Shown here piece by piece: positions 14,642-26,931 of a DNA stretch of 64,000 nucleotides (the first letter of the stretch is position 1; each line of letters starts with the position of its first letter). The notes beneath the pieces are model-generated. The model saw only the letters and a program-made list of their open reading frames with translations. It was not told the origin of the DNA and did no database searches. The stretch lies in the NCBI GenBank assembly GCA_000231825.2, contig JH720332.1:123992-187991 (forward strand), given 5' to 3'. Origin of the DNA: Tetrahymena elliotti 4EA. Taxonomy: Eukaryota; Ciliophora; Oligohymenophorea; Hymenostomatida; Tetrahymenidae. The position numbers were made by a program, and so were the translations under genes.

Positions 14642-17577
14642 TCAAATATCTTCAACTCTTGAGTCAGACAATTCTATCAATCTAAGTCTTTCTCTGTTAA
14701 AAACTCTTACATCTTCAGCTTATGAAGCCTCAATTAAGTATCCAATTAAATGTTTAAGTTCTTAATCATTTTTATCCTAATGCCATTCCAAAATTGGAAT
14801 ACCATTTTCAATTTGGAAACCAAAAGAGTGAGCTAAATTATCAACTAGTACAGTTTTTTTTAAGTCTTTACCTTTCACAATTCTAAGATCTTTAATGAAG
14901 AATCCATTCTTGGTTTCCATACAGTTTGATCTATTTAAAATTCCATTGATGTATTTACCCTCAGGGTCAAGGAATTTAACAATAGCGCTAGCATAAGTAG
15001 GAGAAGAGGCAGTGAAAATGTATATGTCCCAATATTATGAGAGTTTTTATAAAAATTCTAAGCAGTAAGGTCTAACTCTAAGTCCAATTTAGTAACCCTT
15101 TATTAAAACATTAAATTTAAATATTTTTGATTCCATTTTTAAACAAACTGATATTTAAATATATTTATAAAATAAAATTTTTTTGATTGAGATAGATAAA
15201 TTTTAGGAAAAGATGAGTTTTTTTTACTTAATAAAGAGTAAAAATTATATTTGGATAAATTTTGCTGTTAATTAAATTATAATTTTGTTTAATATATCAG
15301 TTATATGAAATTTTTAATTAAAATAAATATCTTACTACTTTATCATCATTGTCTGCTTTAGCTTTGATAATGTGATCAGGGTTTTCTTTTAAGCTGCAAC
15401 TATGAATTAAAGTTTCATCCAAGTCTAATAAAAGAGTCTTTCCTTTGGGATCTAATTTAACAAAATTACATTAACCTATAGTACTAAAGACAAATATTTT
15501 TACATTTTGGATCAGAAACTGCTACTTGCTTGCTCTTGATAAATTTATCAGAAGGCCCTTTTAAACATTTTCTAGCATAGACTAAACCACGATAAGTTAG
15601 TGTCAAATGTTTCTTGAATGTAGCTTAATATTTTAAAAGAAAATTAAATAAAAATAATTTTATTATAAACTTTAAAAATGAAGGAAATTAATTTTAGCTT
15701 TCAAGGACAAAGTTTTAAAAAATTGCAGATTTTAGCTGGAATTAATACTTTTTGAAACAAATACCTCTAAATATTAGTTCATTAAAATTTTTAATGGACA
15801 TAAAATAAGGTATTTAAAATAAATACAGCGGACTATGCATGTTAAATTTAATAGAATTCCGTCTACTGAATTATCAACAAAAAAATGAAAAGTGGGCTGT
15901 CTCTGATTTAAGATTTTAAAGTTGTTTGGAATAATATTTTAAAAGAAACATTGCTTTCATTAAATCAAATTATGAGATGAATATATTATTATTCTTATTG
16001 TAATCAACAGTAAAAAAAAACTGGAATTATTAATTTTTCATTATTAAATATTATTTCACTTAATATATTTTCATGCTTTGAAAATTATTAGTTCATTCTA
16101 ACATGAATATTTTTTCAATGAGAAAAAAATTTAATTAATTTTGTAATTTTAAAGCTGAATATCTATCTAATCATACTATTTATCTATACTGATTTTAAGT
16201 TAGGTAAAAATGTTAATAATAATTAACTTATAGTTTGATCTCTTATTGTTATTGAATTTATATTTTCAATATGTTAATTTTTGTAACAGAGCATAGATGA
16301 ATAATAGTATTTCTTTCATTTTTAAATACTTAGTAATTATCAATTGGATACAAGTATTTTTATGAGATTTTTTTTCTTCATTAGATAAATGATATTGTTT
16401 TAATTTTAAAAAAATATTTAGAAATGCATTTTGTTAATACTGTAACATTTCCTTCTATAAATTTTTATTTTTGCAGATAATATCTGATTGAGTTTGTGTT
16501 TTAGTTGAATTAATCAATTTTATATATACTAGCTGTATTTTTATGAGAATATGATTATAAAAAATCTTTTTATTTTTGATAGATATGAAATTTTTTGAAT
16601 TATATACTCATATTGTAAGCACAGCTGAAATTAGTGAAGTAATTTTATAGTGCGAAATGTGTTTTTAAAGCCATTTTATAAGAAAATTTATTTGTATTTT
16701 TCATTTATATTATGAAATAATTGTATTGTACCTTCTGTTACGCTATTTGAGAAGATAAGATGACGGAAGGGGTGAGATTAGAGGGCATCTATTATTTCGT
16801 TTTTCTTAGCGATTCTTCTTGCTTCTGCATCAGAATCTACTGTGGAAACAGAATGATTAGTGAGGAATCTGCTTTTGATATCAGTCTATTTTATTAATAA
16901 ATAATTCAGTAAATGAGTATTTTTGTAGAAATAGTCTGAAAAATAGACGTTTATGTTAATGTGATTAACAATTTATTAAAGTAAGCGAACTATATATTAT
17001 TATATAGTCTACATGCATAATCAACTAACACAATTATTATGAGCAACAAATACAAATAAATAAATTACGGCAAGACTATTAGGACCAACTTTCAAATTAT
17101 TTGAGTAACTGTTTGAATGTTGATGAGTAGGTTTGGTGTACCCAACTGTTTAGGAGGGATTTCTGATGGAGAATTCTTCTAAGTCGTTGTTTTCTTAATC
17201 ATTGCTTCCTCTTTGCTTAGATCTCTCTAATTATTTCAAGACATTCGTTAACAAAATTTAAAGAAGATGAATGAAGGATTTATTATAAAAGTAAACATAA
17301 GCACAGATGAAAATTAGTAATTAACTAAGCTTTGAATGCATTGCGCTTCTGTTTAATGAAGAGATGAAATGTAAATGTAGTTACAATCTTCAGATAAATT
17401 TGCGCTGTTAGTAAGTGCGAAATTAGATTAAAATGAACTCTTTTTAGTTTCTGAAGGCTTGATGGAGGGAGGAGTGTCTTCAACTTCTTCTTCAGAGTAG
17501 AATCCAGCTGAATTGTCTGCCATGTGTTTGAGGTGTCCTTATGCTGTTTTTCCCTTGAAGTGGTATACTTTATCCAT
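14642..17577 (-). CDS. FCP1/SCP-like HAD phosphatase (CTD-type), multi-exon
   Basis: Probably removes phosphate from Ser/Thr in a protein such as the RNA polymerase II CTD. The DxDxT motif is present as DLDETLIHSC near 15420. The second half carries the usual FCP1-homology features: RVRPYCLEFL, then YIFTASSPTYA, GKDLKKTVLVDN with the conserved Asp-Asn, and GIPILEW. It ends VEDI then TGA at 14642-14644. The start is ATG at 17575-17577, before a polar Ser-rich N-terminal region of about 200 residues that looks disordered. Introns inferred from phase match include a long one at 15624-16731, an apparent 28-nt one at 15476-15503 and one at about 15120-15350. Small CTD phosphatases typically have this C-terminal domain with a variable N-terminus. 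The substrate is not shown by the sequence. Confidence 0.8.
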
Positions 17578-18261
17578 TATATATTTTGCAGATAGAAGTT
17601 TGTTTGAGTATTTAATAATTTGTTATTAATATTAATTAATATTAGTAATAGGTAGTAGTCAGCAGGTAATTTAATAAGTGCCTCTTTAATATTTTTTGTT
17701 CTTCTTTTCTAATTAATTATGATAGAGTTTAATGTTATTTTGTTATATTATTAATTAAATTGCTTGTTTTGTTTTTTTTAATTTGTTTATTGTTTGCGAA
17801 CTCTATGAAATTTGCCAATATTTTAAAGAAAGCTTGTTTTGTATTAATATGTTAATTAACTTAATTAAATTGAATAAGTATTCCCCTATAATTAGTTATT
17901 TTTACTTTCGACAATAAATCAATCAGCCAGTGTGTCTTTTATTAATTTTTATTAATTCTATTTGATTTGCTTGTATTGGCTTATCTGAAAATAAATCATT
18001 TGTAAAAAAAGATAATTTATTAAAAATAAATAATATATTTCTGCTTTTGAATTCTATGGTAAAATTTTATTTAATCTTCTCAATAAAATGCTCTCTATTC
18101 TTTGAAATAATTTCTGAGGGATCACTTAATAACCTTTCCTTATCTAATATTGTTAACATATTGCATCTTTTATTTAAAAGCTTTCTAACCGGCATTGATA
18201 ATTTTTTTTGAGTGTTTTATGTATAATCTCAGTTTAGATAACAATTTTTAGGATTGGGGGG
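17578..18261. other. Intergenic, divergent promoter region
   Basis: AT-rich DNA between the minus-strand phosphatase gene and plus-strand open frames starting near 18262, so it probably holds divergent promoters. No specific site is recognised. Confidence 0.4.
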
Positions 18262-18423
18262 ATGAAATTGAGTTGTTAAGTAGAGAAGCAGGCCAAAGAT
18301 GTGGCAGTAAAAAGAGGGTGGTAAAATAACAAAAATTAGTTAATAAGAATAGTTTTGTACCTTAAATTTAAGTGGAATACAGAGGAGGAGAGCGATTTTC
18401 TTCGAGTTGGATACTTGAAATGA
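18262..18423 (+). CDS. Possible small ORF or exon, 53 aa
   Basis: ATG 18262 to TGA 18421-18423. The stretch is noticeably richer in G+C than its surroundings and reads MKLSCQVEKQAKDVAVKRG..., polar with several charged residues and three reassigned stop codons read as Gln. It may be the 5' part of the membrane-protein locus downstream or an independent short exon. No homology is recognised. Confidence 0.27.
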
Positions 18424-18710
18424 AAAGTAAAGAGTTAGTAGAACTTTTTCTTTTGTTTATTTATTTGCTAGCTTTTTTAGCTATTTATTTTATTTTCAAT
18501 AATTTAATTATGATTATTAAATTTATAAACAAAAGTGCTGTTTAAAGACTATTAGCTAATTCAATAGTGGCTAATAATCCTTCCTTTAAAAAATTAACTT
18601 TCAGCCTCAGAAATTTTCATCTATAAATTTTATTATTTACCTAGTAGAGCAAATAAATAATTTATTAAAACTCAAGCAGGAAAATAGGCTCATATAACAA
18701 CATGTAAAAA

Positions 18711-20960
18711 GGAATAAAGAAGCTAGATGGCTTCAAGAGGAAATCTAATGACATAAGATCAGATTTCTTAAAACTAATTCTCATCTTAATGCTTTTTCTA
18801 ATCTTCATTAGTAAGTAAATAATTAAAGAGTAAATAGAATAATTTTCGTTTATTTATCTTTAATTAGTCTCGTATCGGGTCTTGTTTTATATTATACTTT
18901 TATTTAGATACAATCTTGCTTTTAGTATTTTTAAAATTTTGCTTCACTTGGATTGCAATAAAAACTTCATTCAAATTAATCTAATCCAAATCATTAAGAT
19001 GTGTTTACTATGCATCTACTTGAAGATCATATTTAAAAATATAATAAAACTAAATAAATATCTGACATCTAAATAACAAAATTTTAAACAATTTAAAGCA
19101 AAAACAAGTAGTCCATAATTACCTACTTTTTTTATTCAACTTTGATAAGAATTTGTTTGTTTAATACAAAGTAGTCATGCATGATAAATTTAAAACTTTG
19201 TGATAAAACACTTACTGATTAATCTTTTAAAACACTTAATTTGCATCTAAACACATTTTGTAATTCTTTTATCAATAACCTTTATTCTTTTTCTGCTCAG
19301 TTTTCTATCTTCATTACTAACTTATACTTTTCTTCTTTTTAAAATTATTAAAAGCTCATCATTAATTCACCTTCTCAATCACCATTAAGAAAATCAGTTA
19401 GTTCCACAATCGTTTAAAATTAAAGAAAAAATTAACTTTATCTGAAATTGCATGATTTGAAGATTCGATAAAAAAATAAATAAAAATATTAAAGTTTAAA
19501 AATTGTTACTTGATAATCAATCAATCCAGACAATAAAAATATCAAATAGCAATCCAAATACATGTTCTAAATTATTTTAAATTGCTATCTCGATTGAGTC
19601 ATTAAATTGAAATTCCTTTATGTAAATATTTCACAATTAATTTTAGGATCAGTATTTAAGTATATAATTACAATTTAAATTCTGGTAAAAAAGTATTTGT
19701 TAATTCTATGTTTCTTCTATGTATTCAATTAATAAATTTGATGATTTTCTATTGGATAACAATCTTTAAAGCTGCTTTTTAATATATTAGAGAAGTCGAT
19801 CAATATATATTAGATATTAACCAATCTTCTATTTGTTTCTATCCTCTAAAAAACTGAAAATTAACTATCAAAATATCATTTCATATTTATTAACTTGAAA
19901 GAATTTGTTTCTCTGATCCTATGAGCCATATTATAGTCATAAATTTAGTAAAATATCAAAAAGCTTTTTATTTTGAAAGTAAAATTAATTCTCCTTCTTT
20001 AATTCTACCTCAAAGAAAAATGATATGTTAAGTTGAATAGGCTAAAGAATACTCATTAATATATGCGATTTATTTGTATTTTTACTTCAAATAATATATT
20101 TTAAATCCTTAAATACAGATAAAAAGTGTTTTCATACAAATTTATTTCAAAATAAAAATATTTATTTACATTTCATCTATTGGTTCATAATATTATTAAT
20201 ATGATAAGTATGAACATTAGTTATTTAAGATGAATAAAAACCTAAAATTAAAAAGTAATTTTAAAATATTCTACAAATATTGTATTTATTTTCAATCTAT
20301 CACTCCTCCTCCTTTTATTTTAGACTAGGAATATTATTTGGATTAGGTTTTCTAAAAATAAAGATTATTATGGACTAGCAAAAAACTGATCTAGTGTAAA
20401 ATAAAAAAGTAATTTTATGGCATGGATTTTTTAAAAAGTCTTTTCAATATAAAATCTTGATGAAAGAATTAACAAAATGTTTCCTCTAAAATAGTTTTTA
20501 TATTTTGTAGTAAATGAATCCAATTTAGTTTGTATTGTTTCATTATTTCTTTGGGAAGAAAACTAAAGTAGAAAAAATATTCAAAAGTTAAAGTCTAAAC
20601 CAATAAATTCAATCTTGCTTCTATTTAGTGATAAAAAAATTAAACTTAGTATTGAAAAATATTAAAATAGCAAGCAGCATATCTATCATAAATTAAATCC
20701 TAACAAAAATAAAAGCAATTTCGATGATTAGAATTTTTAATACATGAAAGAATATTTAGAAATAAGATAGATAACGCGTAATTTCTTAAAAGTTAATTTT
20801 TCTTAATATAATCAGCCATTAAGTAAGTTAAATAATCTAAAATAAATTACTTTAAATTGGTAATATTAAAATAATGTTAAATTTAAAAAAACTTAAATCT
20901 TCAAAAGATATATCTTTATTTATCAGAAAATTAAATATTTGCATTTGAACAGAAATATTT
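18711..20960 (+). CDS. Unresolved membrane-protein locus, possibly a pseudogene
   Basis: ATG at 18711 opens a basic segment followed by a single hydrophobic helix (SDFLKLILILMLFLIFI), then a likely intron. Downstream, coding-like frames rich in reassigned TAA/TAG occur at about 19280-19450, 19790-20460 and 20625-20900, the last reading as a charged cytoplasmic tail (DKKIKLSIEKYQNSK...). One N-terminal helix followed by a long ectodomain and a charged tail is a common layout among ciliate putative transmembrane proteins. The 19790-20460 frame carries an in-frame TGA at 19855-19857 that I could not remove with a plausible intron. The locus may therefore be decayed, or a splice site was missed. 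The 3' end is not fixed. Confidence 0.38.
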
Positions 20961-21039
20961 TTCTATATATATACATATTAATTTGTAGGAAAAAGTAAAA
21001 TTTTTCCAAAATTAGCTTTTTAATTCTAACAAAAAGTTA

Positions 21040-21480
21040 GATTGTGTCTTATTAAGCACTCCTCAATGTTGTAGAATTTTCAAAATAGAAAAGGATTCAG
21101 TCTAACTAAAAATTCCAACCCTACCTACCCTTCTCAAATAATTTTATATTTAAATTTATCATGAAAACAAACATTTTACAAAAAGAAATTTGGGAAAGAA
21201 TAAAAACAAATTAGAGCAAATATTATTTTCTCTTAAAATTCTTTTATTTTTAAATATTCTAATCAAACATTTTAATTCTAAATACTTAAAATAGAAAAAA
21301 TAAAATAAATCATGTTCATAAATTCTTCTATTCATTAATCTTTCTAATTTTGGAATGGGCAAAATATTATTCTGAGGCATAGATCATCAAATAGAAAAAA
21401 AGTAAAGAAAATTTAAAAAAAAATAATTTGCTTGTTAAAGTTAATAAAGATTGTAAAGTAAAAAATATTAAAAAAATAAT
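21040..21480 (+). repeat. Upstream copy of duplicated segment (5' flank of U-box gene)
   Basis: Shares recognisable sequence and order with 25280-25620, including the short blocks TTTTCAAAATA, AAAGGATTCA and CTAAAAATTCCAA. This shows that the duplication giving the second U-box copy included several hundred bases of upstream DNA. Confidence 0.7.
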
Positions 21481-21528
21481 TAAAAAAGGTAAATATTCAA
21501 TTAAATCAATTAAGTAAAATTTAGATAA

Positions 21529-22066
21529 ATGGACTCAAAAAAGAACAATTCTTCTGGAGGTAATTCATATATTCTTACAAAATTATACATTCTATCAATT
21601 TATCGCTTTTTAAGCATTTATTTACTGAATTTTTTGAAATTTAACTAAAATTTATTGTTTTAATTTTTTATCTAAAGGATTAATGTTAGCAGGAATAATA
21701 GGAGCTGCTATTGGTGCAGTTGGTGCTCTAATTTACAAAGAAGTATCTAGTGACGATAAAACAAAAAAAGGTAACGAAGATAAAAATAAAGTCCCTGTTA
21801 ATCAAAATTAAAAGGATAATTAAAATACTACAAATTAAACTGAATAAAATGAAAATATATTTTGTCCAATAAGTTTCGAGCCAATGACTGACCCTTATGT
21901 ATTAACAAATTGTGGTCATTCTTTTTAAAAGGAAGCTATTGAATCATGCCTTGCAAAAAAATTGGAATGTCCTTTATGCAGAAAATAATGTGAAAAAGAA
22001 GACTTAGTTCCAAATTTTTCTTTAAAAAGTTTAGTATAAGACATGATGAAATAGAATAAAAATTGA
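21529..22066 (+). CDS. Membrane-anchored U-box/RING-type ubiquitin ligase, 139 aa
   Basis: Two exons (21529-21559 and 21678-22066) joined by a 118-nt GT-AG intron in phase 1. Residues 12-30 form one Gly/Ala-rich hydrophobic helix (LMLAGIIGAAIGAVGALIY), followed by a Gln/Asn/Lys-rich linker. Residues 72-135 are a U-box-like fold: FCPISFEPMTDPYVLTNCGH, then a helix, then ECPLCRK and a C-terminal helix. U-boxes normally lack zinc ligands, but this one keeps a RING-like set (C73, C89, H91, C108, C111), so it may be a zinc-bearing hybrid. It probably recruits an E2 and ubiquitinates membrane-proximal substrates; the target is unknown. A degenerate second copy lies 4 kb downstream. Confidence 0.85.
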
Positions 22067-22410
22067 AAAAGCTTAGATAGAACTATATTTCACTTTGAAG
22101 TAATTAATCTTAATCTAATAATTATCATAATTTATAAAATAAATCTATAAATATTTCAACATAAACCTATTCATAAAAATAATACATTTTTATGAATTAA
22201 AAAATTAATTTGTTTTCTCATTTTATATTATTTATATGTTCATCAACTTATGCTATCTATTTTTTGGTTATTCAACCATACATTTTATAATCAATTATAC
22301 AACATCTTTTATTCAATATTTTCTAATTTATTAGTACTTTAAAATTCATTAAAAGGTAAATATATCTCTTATCTAACAAATAATTTAACTGTAAAAAGTA
22401 TTTATTTGAT
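22067..22410. other. Intergenic spacer
   Basis: AT-rich 3' flank of the U-box gene; nothing else seen. Confidence 0.4.
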
Positions 22411-22737
22411 ATGAAAAATAAAGAAAGAGAAAAAACTTTTTAACTTTTTATGAATTTATTTGAACAAAATGGTGAAATTTTTTGTTCAAAAAAAGTGAAA
22501 ACTAAGCCATAATAAAAGGCTTTCTCAGATTTAGAAGCTACATATAAAAATCAAAGCAAAATTTTAAAAACATCAATTAATTTACTTAAAAATTAATTAT
22601 CATAATATAAAATATAATAAAATGAATAAAAAAAATAATCATTTTTTTAAGATTGTATTAACAAAAATAATTTAAGTGAAAAAAAAGAAAAATTGAAGAA
22701 AGTATCAGTATTTTTTTTATAATTATTAAATTTATGA
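22411..22737 (+). CDS. Possible hypothetical protein, 108 aa
   Basis: ATG 22411 to TGA 22735-22737. It reads as a polar, Lys/Gln/Asn-rich polypeptide with coiled-coil-like heptads and one short aromatic motif (NGEIFCSKK). Several TAA codons read as Gln. No family is recognised. In DNA this AT-rich an open frame of this length can occur by chance, so support rests only on its balanced polar composition. Confidence 0.3.
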
Positions 22738-23258
22738 ATTTTACAAATCTAAATTTACACAAATCAAATAAAGAAACATGAAATTAATTTTTACAATAGA
22801 AAATAAATCATTTAAAATGAAATTATAGAATATTATTCAATTTAAGATATCTTTTGATTTTTTTGTAAAATACTATTCAATTTGAGTTATTTTTTGGGAC
22901 AGCAAAAATGAAATTGTATTCTTTTTTATAAAAATGATTTATTTTAGCTTTGATAATAATTATTTAATAAATTGATCCTTTATTCAAATCAATGCTTTCT
23001 TATTAAAAATACAAAAGTTTCTTTTTTGCATTTGTGACTACTAAGTAGATTATTTTATTAAATATTTTATTAGTAAAAACGTAAATATGGATTTAACATT
23101 TTAGATTTAATTTGTGTATTTGGTTTTTATCTTCAAGCTACCAGTATTAACTTATTTATTTATTGAAATAAGATTTGTCTTTGAGTTTTTTTAATATTTA
23201 ATTGAAAATAAAAAGTTAATTAATATATTTTGGCAGAATCATCTTAAGCTTTTAAGTT
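22738..23258. other. Intergenic with a short imperfect direct repeat
   Basis: AT-rich upstream region of the MFS gene. At about 22830-22895 two imperfect copies of a ~35-bp segment (blocks ATTATTCAATTTAAG and CTATTCAATTTGAG) lie in tandem. Nothing else is seen. Confidence 0.4.
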
Positions 23259-24893
23259 ATGATAAAAGATGCTTCTGACTAAAGCTAATAAGCCTAGTAT
23301 ACAAGGGTACCATATTTTTTCTTAAGATCATTCTTAATATTGATTAGTATAGGGATTAATTCTACAATCTATTCAAGTATCCCTTTTATATTTTACTAGT
23401 CATAGCTAGAATGCATTGATAGCGAAACTAATAAAGTATTCAAATGTTCTTATCAAGATGCTTGTGAGTTATAAAATTATAGGGTAGCGAAAGAGTAAAT
23501 ATATCCATAAATTTACAGCATAACATAATATTTAGATTTGTTTTGTGATCGCTCAATCTTAGAATTATACATTTTTACTTCAGGTACTTTAGGAAGATTT
23601 TTTGCGAACATATGCTTAGTTTTATTTCCAATATAAAGAGATCAAAAAGAAATGCTCATGAATACTTTGATGCTTTTTACAGGAATATGCTTATGCCTTC
23701 TCTAGTTTATTTCATCACTGGAAGCTTTTATCATTTGCTTTTTCATATGGTACTTTTGCTTTAGCTATGTATATGTCTTGGCATTTATTTATATTGAGTA
23801 GTTTTTGCCTCTAGATTTTCAAAACGAAGCTATTGCTTTGACAAATATGGCTTGGCCAGTCTGTTCAATTATATATGTTATATTTGCTTACTACTTTGGA
23901 CATTGGAAGAGCACACTAATTTATTTTGTTGGTTTACCAAGCTTAATCATTTCAATTTGCAACTTCATAATAATATTTTTTTTCCCAACTTAGTAGGATA
24001 CCTATTTATTACTTAAAAATAGCAAAAAGGATAAAATAAATGAAATATCATAACCGGATGATGATAATAGCTTGCAAATTATAGATGCCTCTCCACTTAA
24101 AAAAAATAAAGGATAGACTAGTAATATTTGTACAAGTGATAATATTGAAGAACCATAAAAATTATAATTAGCAAGTATTCCAGCAGAATAAGAATAAGTG
24201 ATAGATAAACCAAATTAAAAAAATTAAAGCTTCTTTTACAAGTATTTTCCTTTTATGTTTTATTCAGTAACAAGAAAAAACTTTTGCATATGGACATTTT
24301 GCTGTGCCTCAGTAGGAATGAATTATGCAAGTTGCTATTATTTCCTTAATCAAATTCAAGGAAATTTATACATAAACTCATTATTTTCAACTATGTTTGA
24401 GGTCTTCGCTTCTTTTATCTCTACTATAATAGTTGTAAAATTTCCTAATAATTTAAAGATCATAACAAATTTTCTTTTCTTATTCACTGGTTTGGCTTTC
24501 ATATCTCTAGTATTCCTTTATAAGCCAAATGACAACTTACAATAAACTTAAAATTACCTTGAGCTTTTCTTAGTAGTTTTCCCAATAATTATAGCAAAAG
24601 TTAGCTTTGACATTGGGTGGGTCGTTCTAGTTTCTTATCTAAAAAAAATTATACCTGTAAGTTTTTAATAGCAATAGTTTTCTACATCCAACCAAATTCA
24701 TGCTTTTGTAGTCAGTTTGATGCCTTCCTACAGATATATTTGCATTAGGTATAGTTTAAATCCTTTTGTTGGTTTAGGAGTTATCAGTTTAATAGCATCT
24801 TTAGGCTCTCTATTTTTTACAGAAATTAATGAAAATGATGAAAATTTTGAAAATCATGAAAATTAAAAAGAATCAAAACTAAATACCTAATGA
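23259..24893 (+). CDS. Major facilitator superfamily transporter, 544 aa, single exon
   Basis: Moves a small solute across a membrane by the MFS alternating-access mechanism. The frame is open from ATG 23259 to TGA 24891-24893 when TAA and TAG are read as Gln. The N-terminal half has a first helix (FLRSFLILISIGINSTIYSS), an extracellular loop with several cysteines, then helices around TSGTLGRFFANICLVLF, LFTGICLCLLQFISSLE and FSYVYVLAFIYIEQFLP. A central polar loop of about 90 residues separates the halves. The C-terminal half starts FPFMFYSVTRKNFCIW and carries about five to six more helices, ending in a Glu/Asn-rich tail. The long central loop and the Cys-bearing first loop recall organic-ion transporters (SLC22-like), but I see no diagnostic motif, so the substrate is unknown. 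Confidence 0.8.
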
Positions 24894-25279
24894 AGAAATT
24901 TTAAAATTAAATTAAAAAGTTAAATTATTTTTAATTTATTGTTTATTTATTGTTATTTCATATTTAAAAATATAACAAAAAATTCTTTTTTTAAAAAAGT
25001 TAACAATTCACAAATGAACCAAATTTTCTAACAAAAATCATGAATTTCGTTGAAGCAAGTAATTAATTATTATTTTTAACATACCAAAAATATACAAATG
25101 TATATATTAAGTTATAGTAAATCCTCATTAATTCTCACCAACCCTCACCCCCACAAACTAATAGAGGATTGCCTTGATAATAAATATATAAAATAACAAA
25201 TATTCATGTTTCTGTTGACACCATATATATATATATATATATACATGCTACTTTTTAAAGAAAAAATTGAAATTATATG
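24894..25279. other. Intergenic spacer with (AT)n microsatellite
   Basis: 3' flank of the transporter. A pure TA dinucleotide tract lies at about 25226-25244. A short C-rich stretch at about 25139-25152 is not telomeric repeat. Confidence 0.5.
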
Positions 25280-25620
25280 TTACTAAAAATTCTACAATGC
25301 TAGTAGAGTTTTCAAAATATAAAAGGATTCAATCTTACTAAAAATTCCAATATTAACCTTCTAAAATAATTTAATATGTATATTTATCAGGAGAATAAGT
25401 GTTTTAGAATAAGCATTTAGTTTTTTAGAATAAAAATAAATTCAAGCAAATACAAATTTCTATTAAAATTCTATTTTTTTTGTCATTCTAATCAATAATT
25501 TTTATTCTAATATCATAAAATAGAAAATAAAATACTAATAAAAGTATTCAAAGCTTTTTAAAGAATAAATAGCTGTCAAAGTTAATTAAAAGATTATAAA
25601 GTAAAAAATTAAAAAAAAAT
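25280..25620 (+). repeat. Downstream copy of duplicated segment
   Basis: Diverged copy of 21040-21480 (see that entry). It precedes the decayed second copy of the U-box gene in the same order and orientation. Confidence 0.68.
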
Positions 25621-25683
25621 AATTAAAAAAGGTAATTACTCAAACTAATCAATTAAATCAAATTTAGAGAAACAATTAAAAGT

Positions 25684-26049
25684 ATGAAAGGTTTGCATTT
25701 ATTCTATTATACATTTTATCAATTTATCACTTTTAAAACATTTATTAACTTTTTTTTTTTCTGATTTAATAAAACTTTATTCTAACAATGTTTTATCTAA
25801 AGGATTAATTTTTGTAGGAACTTTTCTTGGTTTTCTTTATGCTTTAATTACAGGAGGAGGAGATAATAATAATAACAATAATGGTTAAAATGGAAATTCA
25901 AGGTATAATAATTAATCATAGATGAAAATGTGACCAATGAGTTTTGAACCAATAAATAATTAACCTTATGCATTAACGAATTGCAGTCATTCTTTTGAAA
26001 AGGATACTATTGAACCATTCCTTTCACTAAGCGCTAATCTGATAAAATA
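25684..26049 (+). pseudogene. Decayed duplicate of the U-box/RING gene
   Basis: Keeps the intron position and the second-exon start (AAAGGATTAAT...GTAGGA), the hydrophobic anchor, an Asn-rich linker, and then PMSFEP, ALTNCSHSFEKDTIEPFL, matching the functional copy at 21529-22066. Breaks: the codon for the first zinc-ligand Cys (TGT in the intact copy) is TGA at 25931-25933, the only stop in this code. The Gly before the conserved His is Ser. The ECPLC ligand pair and the C-terminal helix are missing. The first exon is also altered. This is a duplicated gene that has lost coding capacity. Confidence 0.75.
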
Positions 26050-26931
26050 AATCTTTCATAAATCTACCTATTAATAAGAAAAATTTTTATGAATTAAATA
26101 CTAAAAGATTAATTGTTTTTTGATTTCATATTATTTGCGTGTCAATCAACTTATGTTATTTTTTGGTTATTAAAATAAATTTTAATTTAAAAAAATATTT
26201 TCTATTGACTAGGTTAATTTTGAAAACAGAAAATTATAACCCTTTAGAACTTATCATATTTTAAAAATCTTTGACTTGAAAATGTTTAATCAATAAATTT
26301 TTTTGATGAATATTATTTTATATATTTTATTTTTCACTTAAATTACTATTATTATGTTTATTTATTAATTTTAGAATAGGTTTGTGAAAATTAACTCTGA
26401 TTTCTATTTAAAGGCTATAAGTTTGTATTGGTAGATAGGTAGATTAGATAAGTTTCTTAAATAATGTGAATTAGTTTTGTTTAAAAATCTTCAATAAATA
26501 ATTAATGATAGAAGAAATAAAAAGAATAGTATTAATTAGTATTTAATTTAACTATTTTACAAATAAACCAACTGTTTTTTGAAACAATTCAAATTAAATT
26601 TTGTCTTTTTTAATCAAAAAATATTTTTAAATAACTTATGAAGAAAATAAATCAAGTTTCTTTATTAATTTTTTTAAATTATTATTTCAAACTCAAAAAA
26701 ATTAACTCATATTAGCAATAAAATTAGTATTTTTATGAAAAGAAATGTTACATTTTTTTTCTCTTTTATTAATTTTTTGAGATTTTTCTTTTTGAAAAAT
26801 AAACATTTTTTTAAATTTCTTCTAAATTTATTTTTTTTATTTAAAAATATTAGATTTTGATTAAGAGAAAACACAAATCACTACTACTAGCAGTCTACAC
26901 TAATAGTAAATGATAATAAAAATTCTCAATG
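26050..26931. other. Intergenic, AT-rich
   Basis: Nearly 0.9 kb of very AT-rich DNA. No convincing coding frame, RNA gene or repeat seen. Confidence 0.4.
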
